Part shown: positions 11,935 through 22,304 of the stretch, piece by piece
Position numbering within the stretch: position 1 is the stretch's first letter
Layout: every line of letters starts with the position of its first letter
Origin: Cervus elaphus
Lineage: Eukaryota > Chordata > Mammalia > Artiodactyla > Cervidae
DNA length: 64,000 nucleotides
Reading direction: 5' to 3'
NCBI RefSeq assembly: GCF_910594005.1
Contig: NC_057826.1
Coordinates: 26,507,501 to 26,571,500, forward strand
Notes under the pieces: generated by a model
What the model saw: the letters and a program-made list of their open reading frames with translations, nothing else
Database searches by the model: none
Told to the model about the DNA's origin: nothing
Made by a program: the position numbers and the translations under genes

Positions 11935-11978
11935 TGGGTTGACTTTTTTTTTTACCAGGGAAGTCTTGGGTTGACTTT
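11935..11978 (-). mobile_element. 20-bp micro-insertion: CHR SINE head plus A-tail
   Basis: The 20 bases at 11,947-11,966 are T7 followed by accagggaagtct. In reverse complement this is the first 13 bases of a CHR SINE head (gacttccctggt preceded by one base) joined directly to A7. Perfect 12-bp copies of tgggttgacttt at 11,935-11,946 and 11,967-11,978 flank it. The flanks show target-primed insertion; the whole SINE interior is absent. Confidence 0.7.
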
Positions 11979-11984
11979 AAAAAT

Positions 11985-12640
11985 AGTCACAACCTAAAAG
12001 TTGAGAGTTATATTTTATCTGGTGGGAATTTTTAGGACTTTAAGCCCGGGGAAACAGCATCTCAAGTGACCCTGAGAGAACTGCTCTGAGAGTGGGGGGG
12101 AGGAGTCAGGTTATATAGAATTTTCCAACAATAAGCAGGTGGTCTAAACATCAAAAGATTATTGTTAATTAAGGAAAACCAGATATCTCATGAGTTTGAG
12201 TAAACTCTGGGAGTTGGTGATGGACAGGGAGGCCTGGCGTGCTGCAGTCCATGGGGTGGCAAAGAGTAGGACAAGATTGAGCAACTGTCCTGAACTGAAC
12301 TGAAGATATCTCAAGTTAAGGAATTTAATGCTTTTCTATATATGGGAAGATGGAGAGTCTGGGTTCACTGAAATCACTTCTTCCATTTGCATCTCAGCTA
12401 TCTGGGGCCAGTATCCTGCATTTTTTGCATCTTCCCGCCCCCATCCCCCATCTGCCCCTGCCCCCATTGCTCCTCAGTGCTTATCTAGGGAATGACTGCA
12501 GCCTGGGAGCTTCCTGGGGGCCCTCCCGGCTCAGCAATTCACACTTGGAGGGCCAAAATCACTGATGGTTGTGACTCCTTGTTTACTGATATGGCAGGAA
12601 ACACTCCATTTCTCAACTGCTTTGTACTTATCTGGAATAT
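11985..12640. mobile_element. Probable LTR of a ruminant endogenous retrovirus, solo or fragment
   Basis: The text 'gttgagagttatattttatc', 'ggactttaagcccgggg', 'gaactgctctgagag' and 'tatctggggccagtatcctg' resembles an LTR common in ruminant genomes. It contains a C-rich block (12,430-12,475) and is interrupted by a small BovB tail at 12,191-12,303. No viral coding sequence lies beside it. I recognise the type but not the exact subfamily or orientation. Confidence 0.45.
12191..12303 (+). mobile_element. 113-bp BovB 3' end with 10-bp TSD
   Basis: The segment is the last 113 bases of a BovB-type element ('tgagtttgagtaaactctgg' to 'gtcctgaactgaactga'). Perfect copies of agatatctca at 12,181-12,190 and 12,304-12,313 flank it. 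It is a strongly 5'-truncated insertion into the LTR-like sequence. Confidence 0.88.
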
Positions 12641-13687
12641 ACATACCCCTTGGATGCGTGGACCTCCTTTAGAAAGCATCAGTTCAAGGAACAATCTCTC
12701 ACACAGGCAAGGATTTTTCCATTTAAAAAGACCTACTCATTTCAGTTACTCAGCCATTTTATAGAAAGTGAAAGAGTTTTGAAATGAATTGTCTTTATAG
12801 AGATCCATAATTTGCAAGCAAAATCCCCACTCTACAAAATGTGAAATATTCTAAGCAACAGCTGTGAGCATTTCAAACAAGCACTACTCTTTGACAGTTC
12901 AATTGTTGCCAAGGGAAACTGAGTTGGTTTTAAACTCTTCCCCGGTTTAAATTCTGCATTTACCCTTAATCAGAAATTGAGCAAAGAAGTACTGCATGGC
13001 TGGGACACTGAATTTTTCATGAAGACTGGTATGGGAAATTGAGATGTGGAAATGCAAGTTTCTTGAAGGTGGGAGGAAGACTGGTATGCTAGCCAGTTTT
13101 ATAATGTTTAGGGGAGATGGAACTTTTCAGCGCAAACACAGACACTATGTATAGTGGCCAATCATCTGGAGCCAGTAGGGGAAGCCCGCTTCCATCTAAG
13201 AGCACCAACTTTTTCGGCTTCCTATATCACTTACAATTTCTTTTAATGACAAATTATTTTCATTCAAGACTCATTTCTGGGGAAGTGCATAAAAATTTGC
13301 AACACTTGAGTGTTAAACAACACAAGAGAAATAAAAGCATTTTTTTTTTTCCCTGCTGCCAGTTGTGTGCATGGTACAGTTTTACTTACATGCAGTTTTA
13401 CTACTTCCTAACTATGGAAAACATGATATAATGCCAAGTGGAAAAATTAAAGTCTAAAGAACGGAACACACAATTCTAAGGAAGAAAATGCTGGAGAGAA
13501 GTACACCAAAATGCTAACAGTGGTTGTCCCTGGGTTGAATGATTCTAAATTTTTTTTCCTTTTTCCAAGTTTTGAACATTTGGTACCTTGGCATTTGTAC
13601 TTCAGAATTTTTTTTTTCACCCTCTCAAAAGACAAATGTAGCGTGCACTCGAATAGAGCAACGGTTCAAGAATATTCTCTGGTAATG

Positions 13688-13762
13688 CACCACTTCGCCT
13701 GTTGTTCAGTCACTCGGTCGTGTCCGACTCTTTGCGACCCCATGGACTTCACCACTTGGCCT
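13688..13762 (-). mobile_element. 49-bp BovB/Bov-tA tail insertion with 13-bp TSD
   Basis: Bases 13,701-13,749 are the extreme 3' end of a BovB-type tail in antisense (tcactcggtcgtgtccgact, then 'ctttgcgaccccatgg'). Flanking copies caccacttcgcct (13,688-13,700) and caccacttggcct (13,750-13,762) differ at one base. The copy is close to the consensus, so it is likely young; it lies about 1 kb upstream of the PPP2R5E first exon. Confidence 0.85.
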
Positions 13763-15042
13763 AGGGCTCACCAAGAATGCAACCATGCCTCTAAATATTT
13801 AATCACTTGTTCTAGCTAGAGTTAAGTGAAGCCTTCACCACAGACTCTTTCGGATCCAACTTGCCAATTAAAAGCTCCCAAACTCCCACAGTTTGGAGCT
13901 GCGTTTCCCTGAGTTCTGTGCAGCGGGTGAGCCCAAGCGGCTGTTCTCGGTAAATGATCTCGGGGCTTAGAGACAGCGTTCCCACCTGCGCCCGCCACAC
14001 CGACCTGGCCCCAACCAGGCTTGCAGCAGCGCCAGGGAGCTGGCATTCAAAACAGAGGTTCAGGAAAAAGGAGACGAGGACGAGAGAGAATTCGAAGCGA
14101 TATCCAACCCCTGGCCGGGCCCCAGGGGTTCGGATTTCGGTGCCAGGCCTCCCACAAGGTGGAGCGGTGAGCGACTGCTGGGGGTTTACGGCCGCGAGGC
14201 GCGAAGGGCCCATTTACACGAGCAGCGGCGCTGGTTCCCGTCGCGAGTGGACTATTCGAGCCCAGACGGTCCAGTCTCGCGGCTGAAAGGGGCGGAATCG
14301 AGGGCCGGATTACCCGACCCTTGCCCTCGGAATCCTCAAGTTGCAGACGACCACCGCCCAGAGGTTCCGCACTGCACGGAAACCCTTCGTATTTATGTCA
14401 GCTGCACACCTCCTGAGCTTTAGCAGCTCCAGTTAGGCCTAGTCGCTGAAGCAGTTCTCTTCCTCAGCCTACCCTACCGCTTGGCGGAAGCGGCGGCCGC
14501 GCGGCCTGAGAACGCGGCTGCATCCGGGTTCCTCTCGCCTCAGTCCAATCCTCGGTCTCCTCTCTTCCCACCCTCCTGTTTCTCCGCCCCCCCGCCGCCA
14601 ATCCGCGATCGGCTCTCAGCCGAACTTGCTGACAGGGGAGTGAAGGCGAACGCCGACCAATGAGGCCTCGCTTCCCGTTTGAAGTCTCCAGTGAGTGGGC
14701 GCCGGAGGCGGGCGCTGCTGGCGAGAAGGTTCGGTTGCGCGTGTGCCATGGACTCAGCCGCCCGGTGATATTGACAATAGGAGAGAGAAAGGGGCATTGA
14801 CGGGGACCCACCGCGGGTACCGAACGGCGGCTCTGGCAGTGGCGGCTCCAGCCCCAGCGACTCCTCCTCTTTCTCCTTCCTTCTCCTGTTGCCGCTGCGG
14901 CTTCAGTTTTCCTCCCTCCCTTCCCCCCTCCCCTCGTCGTCGCTTCTGCCGCCGGGTCCGAGGCAACGAGCAGAGGCGCCGCCCGCCGGGAATGTGAGCG
15001 AGGAGCCACCGGCGGAGCCGCAACGGGGTCGGTGCCGATTTG

Positions 15043-15072
15043 ATGGGACGGGCCCGCGGGGGAGGATCGTGA
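15043..15072 (+). other. Short upstream ORF in the PPP2R5E leader
   Basis: An ATG with G at +4 opens a nine-codon frame (MGRARGGGS) that stops at TGA 15,070-15,072, immediately before the GCC repeat. It lies within the inferred exon 1. If transcribed it would be a terminating upstream ORF that could reduce initiation at the main start. Function is inference; only the frame is seen. Confidence 0.5.
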
Positions 15073-15073
15073 G

Positions 15074-15094
15074 GCCGCCGCCGCCGCCGCCGCC
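15074..15094 (+). repeat. (GCC)7 trinucleotide repeat in the 5' UTR
   Basis: Seven uninterrupted GCC triplets lie in the inferred leader of PPP2R5E. Such repeats are often length-variable. Confidence 0.95.
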
Positions 15095-15318
15095 GGAGCG
15101 CTGAGGTTCAGGTCCGGCTGTGAGGCCTAGAGGCGCCGCCGCCGCGGAACCGGAGGGACGCCGCGCCGGACAGCCGTCGCCCCGGGCTCCCTGCCGCTGT
15201 CCGGACCTCCCCCTGCACGTCCCAGTCCCGCCACCCGCCCCCGCTGCGGCCCTCTCTCCCGTCTCCCGCCCCTCCGAAACCACAGATCATCTTTGGATTC
15301 TTCTCCAGAAGCTTCAAG

Positions 15319-17532
15319 GTAACTTCGTCCCTCCAGCTCCGCGGCTTGTCTGCTTTCCTTTTCTCCTTGCTTGCCTCTTCCCCGTCCTCCTGGAGAACCC
15401 GCAGGGCACCGGCCTCGGGAAAGGCCTGGCCCGAGCTGGCGAGGGGTGCGGTGGGATGAGGTGCGGGAGAGGGAGCGCCGGTCCCACTTGTCTGATTTAC
15501 CTGCAATTGCTTCTGATGTTGTCTCTCGTTCTGTTTGCCCCCTCCCCCCCTTTTTCTCCACCTTCCGGCACTGGAGGCGTATTCTTGTCCCCCTTTATCC
15601 ACTGACGGCGGCGGAGGGGGGAGGAAAGGGGGATTGGTGTAGTGAGAAGGATTCTGTAGCAGCTTAGCTTCTCCAGGGCTTGGGGTGGTGGGGGGATGGG
15701 GTGGGTGGGAGCAAAGGGAGTATGTGAGCATCCCTACAGACCAACCTCTTGTCTGTCTTTCTCCTCCACCCCAGCACCCACTTTGGATTATCCTGAGCCT
15801 TGGAAATGCCCCGTGCCCGCTGCTCAGAGGATGATAAAGCTTGGGCGCCCTAGTCCGGGGCGAAACCTGTTTCCCCGGGCTTTGCACCGACCCGCTGCTA
15901 CTGCACGTTCAGTTCTGCAGCGCTTTAGGGTTGAGATCCTTGACGTTTATCCTGGGCCGCGGGCATAAGGGTCAAGTGATTAAAAAAAAAAATTTTTTTT
16001 TTTTTGTTTTTTTGCTACCGGTAACTTATCTCTAAGATGAGACGTGAAGAATAAAGGGGAGACAAAACGAGTGATGGAGGAACAGGATTTACGGAAATTT
16101 TGTGTTGTGAGGGTTACATGTAATCTAAATAACTCACATACCAGATTGGAAAAACTGCCCCTAAATTTACAACATACAGATATGATGTGGAGCTTGTTGT
16201 AGATGCAGTCATTATGAAAATTTAGTTCTAAGTGATCTTACTTCTCCTACAGTCATTCATGCTTCGCAATTATCTATCACATTGTATTTGAGGCTAAATT
16301 AGGTAGATTGCTAAAAAACTTTTTTTTAAAAAAAGAGAGCCAAACGGGACTTCAGCATCCCAAACCTCAGCAGTATAAGGTTTTGTTTGTTCTTGGTTTC
16401 TGTTTTTGTTATTTTTGCTCTGTCAGAATCCAGCTAATCCAGGTAACTTTTTATTCTCACACGTTCAGGAAGAAACTCCCTTACTCTTTTATTTAGAGGT
16501 TAAAAACCGCTCGTGTTATGTAGGGATGACAGGTGAGTGATTGCATTTCAGCATTTCCACTATGTGCCTTATTTCTATTCAGGACTGCCATTCATTCTGC
16601 ATGGGGCATGGTGGAGCCTCGGTGCCATGGAAATGAGGGCATCTGTTTAAATTGGTGAATGAAACTGAGCTTAATGCTTGTTACTTTTAGGAAATAGCCT
16701 TCATTTTAATAATTTGAGAAGGTTAAAAAAATCTCAAGGAACTGTTCTGTTCCATTAGTTTACCGAATGAAAATTAATATTTGATGATGAACTTCAAGGG
16801 AACTCAACTTTGTTGCCTCAGTAGGCTGTGAATTTAGGTTTTTGCATTAATTTTGCTGCATGATTTCATCATAGTTTTTAAGCTTTAGTAACATCAGATG
16901 GCTTCATTCAAAAAGAAGACTTCTTTGAAATGATTTTAATTATGCCCTTTATGTGTTCTGTTTAAAGTAATCTAGCCTGTCATTGGTGGTATGGTGTCGT
17001 TTATCTTAGCTAGCACATTGCATTAAAAAGTCATGCCTTAGTAGTTCAGAATTTGTAAATTTCACCTTGCTGTGATCCATTGGTGCAGATTCTTGAAGTA
17101 CCATAAGGATTTCAACCCCAGAGCCCATTCATAATATTAAATATCTTGGGAAAATGTATCGATGGAAGTTTTCCAGTTGCAGAATAGCTCCAAAATTAAT
17201 TTAGGATCTCAAGATGAGAAGAGCTGTGCAGTTAGAAAACGCATACATGGCTTAGAAGAGTTTTTTCAGGTATAAACGAACATCTTTACTGCATATTGTA
17301 GAAGCAGCACAAGGCATTAGCATTACAATATTGTTTATGTAGTACTTATATTCTATTTTCCACCAAGTTTTTCTGCTTTCCCATTGAACATAGAACTGTT
17401 AATTAATTTTATTTGCTTTCTTTTCCCCATATTCCCATTTTCAAAAAAAGTGTGTGGGAATTTTAGAATTTGTGTAACTCACTTGTTTGCTTCCACCTTG
17501 GGGGTGTGTGGATGATACTTCTTTCTCTTCAG
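15319..17532 (+). other. PPP2R5E: PPP2R5E intron 1
   Basis: The intron begins with GTAACT at 15,319 and ends with the pyrimidine-rich acceptor 'cttctttctcttcag' at 17,518-17,532. Its first 300 bases are still CpG-rich; the rest is AT-rich. No named repeat was recognised apart from an A/T homopolymer pair at 15,981-16,012. A second AG at 17,534-17,535 is a possible alternative acceptor that would remove three bases of 5' UTR without touching the start codon. Confidence 0.7.
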
Positions 17533-17696
17533 TAGGGATATGTCCTCAGCACCAACTACTCCTCCATCAGTGGATAAAGTAGACGGATTTTCTCGGAAGT
17601 CCGTCAGAAAAGCCAGACAGAAGAGGTCGCAAAGTTCCTCACAGTTTAGGTCTCAAGGCAAGCCTATTGAGTTAACACCTCTGCCGCTGCTAAAAG
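17533..17696 (+). CDS. PPP2R5E: PPP2R5E exon 2: start codon and first 52 codons of PP2A B56 epsilon subunit
   Basis: The coding part is 17,540-17,696; bases 17,533-17,539 are 5' UTR. The product is the epsilon isoform of the B56 (B') regulatory subunit, which binds the PP2A scaffold and catalytic subunits and directs the phosphatase to substrates. The 52 residues begin [20 protein letters not shown] and end LTPLPLLK. They form the isoform-specific N-terminal tail with a basic, serine-rich stretch ([12 protein letters not shown], residues 20-31), which precedes the HEAT-like repeat domain of this family. The text matches my memory of B56 epsilon and differs from the alpha isoform at the N terminus. 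The exon ends AAA G|GTAAGG, leaving one base of codon 53 (phase 1), as expected if the next residue is Asp. The start has G at -3. Beyond 17,696 the open frame runs on into intron and should not be translated. Confidence 0.96.
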
Positions 17697-17983
17697 GTAA
17701 GGCTCATGACCAGGTGATGGATTCCTTTTCAGTTGATCTTTTTATATCTGTATATAATTTTCTTTTTGTACCATATTTGTTAAAATTCTTTGTTGCAAGT
17801 TGAAGGAATGGGAGACTTTTCAGACATGTTTTAGACAAGTTACTGGTCTGTGACCAGGTATACCCACTCCCACTTTTAGAGGGCTCAATTGAACCTAAAT
17901 AGCCATGGACAGATGAAAAAAACTTATTATCAGGAGTATCTCTCACATTGATAAGTAGAAAAACTGAATACCACAGAAATTTT

Positions 17984-18041
17984 AAGATGTCTGGGTCTGG
18001 TGCTTGCTTCAGCAGCACATATACTAAGATGTCTGGGTCTG
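17984..18041 (+). mobile_element. 26-bp retro-inserted U6 snRNA 5' fragment with 16-bp TSD
   Basis: Bases 18,000-18,025 (gtgcttgcttcagcagcaca then tatact) match the 5' end of U6 snRNA with two transition-type differences (C to T and G to A). The copy stops there: the remaining about 80 bases of U6 are absent and there is no A-tail. Perfect 16-bp copies of aagatgtctgggtctg lie at 17,984-17,999 and 18,026-18,041. The left junction TT|AAGA is close to the L1 endonuclease target. It is not a functional U6 gene. Confidence 0.88.
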
Positions 18042-18338
18042 TGTTTTTCTTTTTTTCTTCTGTTGAGATTTAGATGTATACATTGTATGCAATGACACCT
18101 ATACAATCTTAATCACAGGAAGTAGTAGAGGATATGGTACCATGAACTTACATATAGAAAAGGATACTCAAAATAATTCATTTTTTAAAATTGAGAAAAA
18201 ATGGTCAGTAATTGATTACACGCATTCTTGTTTTCAGATAGTACAAACAGGAAATGGATTTGATGATCATTCTTGTTTGTGGAATTAATTATGGATAAGT
18301 TCTTATGAGAACTGTTTTTTTCTAAATTAGACTTTATT

Positions 18339-18398
18339 CTCAAAGGAATAAAAAAAACTTGGTTTCTTTTAAGCTCAAAGGAAATAAAAAACTTGGTT
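18339..18398. repeat. Local direct repeat of about 26 bp
   Basis: The block beginning ctcaaaggaataaaaa and ending acttggtt at 18,339-18,364 is repeated with small A-run differences at 18,374-18,398, separated by nine bases. Confidence 0.8.
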
Positions 18399-19049
18399 GC
18401 TAGTTAGTGAACATTTATTTCTATAATGATTTGTGAAATTGTTACAAAGGTAATATAAGAAAGGTATAAGAAAAGCTGGAGTGTGACTAGAAAATGTAGC
18501 GGAGGATATTTCAAGCTTCTGTTTTTCCCATATGAATTTATGCTTATGTTTTTCCCAGTATAAACTTGAAGTTGGTGGACATGAAATGAATATTGATTAC
18601 TGTAGAGATGATATATCTACAGTTAATGAAGATGATCTCATATGAGTTTGGTGGAGAAAATTTTTGACTAAAGATTTTGTTGGTAAAAATGAAAGTAGTC
18701 TATGAGATTTTGAAAGAAAAATGAAAGGAAAACTTGCTAGGGATAAAAGTAACCATGCTTGAACTACAAAGTTGGGAGGTATATTGGGTTCTTTACTAAT
18801 TTATTTAATCTGAAATGGACTGATGATAACTACTGTCATCTCTGTCTGGCAGAGGACTTTATTCTGAGGAAGCAGTTTAAACTTTCTTAGAACAGATTTA
18901 AACTTTGTTATATTAATTTCTTGGGATCCATGGTAAATATTTAAATTGGAATCTAACTGACCACTCAGAGCCATGATGTTGGTTTTGTGAGTAGTGAAAG
19001 AGGCATGCATGGGGCAAATTTGGCACGTTTCAACATGTTTCAATACTTT

Positions 19050-19890
19050 GTTGTTTCTTACCTTATTTAAAAAAATGTAGTAAAATATATATAACATAAT
19101 ATTGATCATTTTACCTATTTTTAAGTATGCATTAAGCATGGCATTTACCTTTGCATTGTGAAGGCATCCATTACCGTCTCATATCTCTAGGACTTTTTCA
19201 TCTTTCCCCAACTGAAATCCTGTATCCATTAAATAAATACTACCTCCCCATTACCTCTGCCCCTGACCTCTTTGCAGCCATCATTCTACTTTCTGTCTAT
19301 GAATTTGAATACTCTAGATATCTTGTATAAGTGGAATCCTACAATATTTGTCTCTCTTGTGGTTGGCTTATCTTGCTTAGTGTAATGTCCTGAAGATTCA
19401 TCCATGTTGTAGCACGTGTCAGAATTTCTTTCCTTTTTAAAGGTTGATTAATATTCCATCACACATACACACACACACAGTCACGCACACAAAACTTACT
19501 GTTTGTCCACCTTTTGGTTATTGAGAATAATGCTGCTATGAACATGGGTGTGTAAATATCCTCTTGAGTCCCTGCTTTCACTTCTTTTGGGTATATACCC
19601 AGAAGTGGAATTACTAGGTCATATGTTTAATTTTTTGAGTAATTGCCATGCTATTTTCCACAGCAGCTGCACCATTTTACATTCCTACCAGCAATGCCCA
19701 AGGCTTCTTCCAATTTCTACACATTCTCATTGACACTTGTTCTTTTCTTTTTTTGATAATAACAATCATAATGTGCATGAAGTGGTAGTTCATTGTGGCT
19801 TTTATTTCCCTAATGATTAGTGACACCGAGCATCTTTTCATGTGTTTATTGGCTATTTGTATTTCTTTTTCTCATATTTTAAATGTAGTC
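19050..19890 (-). mobile_element. L1 3' end (ancient, L1M-type)
   Basis: A long antisense L1 3' region shows the usual order: 'agccatcattctactttctg', 'aagtggaatcctacaatat', 'tgctgctatgaacatggg', 'gggtatatacccagaagtgg', and 'gacaccgagcatcttttcat'. A CA-rich simple repeat has grown inside it at 19,461-19,490. Confidence 0.85.
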
Positions 19891-21864
19891 GGGTAGTACT
19901 GAAAAATTTCCAAGATTTTTGTGAACTTGTATATTTTGCCAGCATAGGAGCATTGGAGAGCAACAAGATCATATAATACTAGATACATCTACAAGCTTAA
20001 TTCTAGAAAGACTAAAAGTGATTCTTGTGTAATAAGCACGTTTTGGGAAAATATTTAGGAAGCATTCCATAAGTTAGATTTCCATATCCTGAGAATAACA
20101 AAGAAGTATAGTCATGTACAGACTATAGAAATGTGTGTATGTTCTTGATGATTATAGTGAATGTAGAGAGTTTGTTGAATGACATTTGTTGTTCTTACAA
20201 TGGATTGACTTTTGTTTGTGTGCCTTACAACTTTAGGAAGTGGTTTATGAACATAATGAAAATGTAAGACGAATTTCTTTTCTTTTTTTTGCCATTTCCT
20301 TAGGAAAAACCAGAATAAATTATATATGCATGCCAAAGGCTAGTTACTGATTTAATTTTCTATAGAATTGTTTTGACTAACTTGGAAGGCTTGAGTTAGT
20401 TTTATTTGGGGGTGCAGTATAAAGTGCAGTTGAATTTTGGGAGTTGCTTTAAAGAATAAAGTAAAAACATGTCCTTAAGGTCTTTAATTTTAGGGGAGTT
20501 TGAAAATGGAAATTGTATAAACATAGTAATTATGTAATAACATTTTTAATATATAATTTTTGAAAGCTCAAAAATTAGGTATTCATTAATGATGACTTAT
20601 TTTGTGTGTTTGCCCTATAAAAATTTTTATTACAGACGTCATAGTATTTGACTGACTTTAAGTAACACTACCATTATTGCTTAGCATTTTAAAAGTCTCT
20701 TTACTTGCAGAACTGTAAAAAAGCGAAAGGAAAGTTTCATCTCTTTTGCTCTTTTTCTAATAGGTGGGGTTTTGAAATTTGTATTAGTGATTTTATTTTC
20801 TGCAGAAAGCAGCACCAGCATGTAATTCTGTCTGTGTTAATATATTAGAGTGACCTGGCTTTTCCTGCAATTGTGAAATTGCAGGATAGACCTTGACATA
20901 CAGACATCTGAATTTTCTCCATGAAGTACTTCTGAAAGTGTTTTCAGAAGGTCCTAAAGTTTTTAAGCCTGAAGGACTTTTCCTCATTTTCCTCATAAGT
21001 GAAATTCAGTAGAGGTTGCGTACCTTACGAGCTTCAGAAGAAAGTAAAGACTTTGATGCTTCCTGGGTGCCTGCATAGCGGGACATGAAGCAGACTTTGA
21101 CAAGGACCTAGAATGAGATAAACACTTAGGCAGATACACACACACACCCATGAATAATAATTGCAATAATAATAATAACTTCTAGGAGCTGTTATCTGCT
21201 TAGGTGGTTTATGTTCTCTACCCACTCCTTATTTCTTTCTCTTTTTAACTTTAAACGATTATATAAATTTAGATTTGAGGGAGATGTTTTTGAAAACTAC
21301 CACCTCTTTGAAAATGTGATTATAATGAAAGTGGCATCGTTGTTGCTAGGCTCACAATTCATCATACATTTCTGAGACATTTTGCTTATAGTTTGAACAG
21401 TCGGTATCAAACATTCCAAAAACTTGGATGCCTGGAGGTACTGTTCAGCAGAAAGAAACTCTTTGCCTCTTGATATTGAAACCTTTACATGGGTAACATT
21501 TCTGTGACACTAATTCTCTGATTTTTTTTTTTTTAACTTTAAGCTTATGATTCAGCATAAAATTTTTATTTTATAGGGTTGACAGTTTGTAAGGACTTAA
21601 ATAATTTCAAGTTAAAACTAGTTTTTGTGCTTTTGAAATTGTTAGATGGGATAATTCCTCTCTTTCATTTGTATCTGGTTTGGGTAGTGTATAGGAAAAT
21701 GCAGATGGAATTCCCAGTTTTTATAATGGACTAGGTCTCTAAACTGTATTTATGATGAGAATGATCGCCTGAGAAATAGTATCCTTGATTTTAGTGTTCA
21801 CCTTCCTCCATGGAGGTTACTCTGCAGTGTTGCATGGGAGGAGGTACAGAGGCTTTGTTTCCTG

Positions 21865-22010
21865 CAAGAGTTCTAGCTAACTTCTAGCTTTGTTGCCCAG
21901 GGCAAGTGAGTTAACTTCAGAAAGCTTGGTTTCCATATCTATCATATGGGAATGATAATAAAAATCAAAGAGATACGGCAGTACCAAATCCAATGCATTA
22001 CTGACTAGTG
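21865..22010 (+). mobile_element. MIR SINE (ancient)
   Basis: Degraded MIR with 'gcccagggcaagtgagttaa' and 'tttccatatctatcatatgg' in the proper order. Confidence 0.55.
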
Positions 22011-22304
22011 TCATTTAACTGAGGTTTCAGAAGTTAGAACATGAATAATATGAAATTATTATTTGACCTTTTATATTTTTGCAGCAAAAAGTTGAAACTG
22101 GAAATTTCTCTGAAAATTAGGAAACAAGAGCATAGTTTTGTGGTCTTGAACCTCTTTCAACCCCCAAATATGAAGAAACAGTGTGCAAATATGTTGAATT
22201 TAGTAGACTAGTTATTTTAAATATCTTTATTTGGAGATTTTTTTACCTTCTGCATTGGTATCCTGCCACATATTTGAGTGTAATGCTTTTTTATTTTTAA
22301 CTTA

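Larger units (their letters stand above)
1..13950. other. 5' flanking intergenic DNA of PPP2R5E, transposon-rich
   Basis: No host gene exon is recognisable here. The identifiable content is mobile elements, listed separately. The stretches 1-520, 2,590-3,440, 4,580-5,410, 6,005-6,550, 7,095-7,480, 9,975-10,600, 10,840-11,500 and 12,650-13,690 show no gene and no repeat I can name with confidence. The segment 6,605-7,090 reads like an old interspersed repeat, and 13,395-13,625 like an L1 3' end, but neither could be classed securely. All open reading frames of 60-210 codons in this interval fall in repeats or AT-rich sequence and lack family similarity that I recognise. Confidence 0.75.
14800..15318 (+). 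other. PPP2R5E: PPP2R5E exon 1 (non-coding 5' UTR), start approximate
   Basis: The exon 1 to intron 1 junction is inferred from the donor CTTCAAG|GTAACT, with the GT at 15,319-15,320, placed at the downstream edge of the CpG island. The exon is GC-rich and contains seven GCC triplets at 15,074-15,094 and one short upstream reading frame at 15,043-15,072. Between 15,073 and 15,318 there is no ATG, so translation would begin in exon 2. The 5' limit is a guess based on the promoter layout; transcripts would be needed to fix it. An alternative donor nearby cannot be excluded. Confidence 0.6.
13950..15650 (+). promoter_or_regulatory. PPP2R5E: CpG island promoter of PPP2R5E
   Basis: CpG dinucleotides are dense from about 13,970 to 15,620, in sharp contrast to the AT-rich flanks. 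No TATA box is evident. Three CCAAT boxes lie in the same orientation at 14,545-14,549, 14,598-14,602 and 14,657-14,661, followed by a GC box at 14,705-14,714; another GC box is near 14,288-14,294. A pyrimidine-rich tract at 14,860-14,935 may overlap the start sites. The spacing suggests NF-Y/Sp1-type control with dispersed transcription starts downstream of about 14,720. The transcription start itself cannot be fixed from sequence. Confidence 0.85.

Noticed and set aside
14464..15009. 181-codon minus-strand frame and several overlapping frames in the island
   Set aside because: Same reason: GC-driven open frames with low-complexity products and no splice or family evidence.
15108..15887. 259-codon minus-strand open frame across the CpG island
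   Set aside because: Long frames without stops are expected by chance in GC-rich DNA. The translation is rich in G, R, P and S, has no recognisable domain and overlaps the PPP2R5E first exon and promoter.
17697..17803. Extension of the PPP2R5E frame past codon 52
   Set aside because: The frame continues open for 35 codons, but a strong GTAAGG donor lies at 17,697 and the extra residues do not match the B56 family.
18000..18025. Functional U6 snRNA gene
   Set aside because: Only the first quarter of U6 is present, and there is no proximal promoter or terminator arrangement; it is a retro-insertion.
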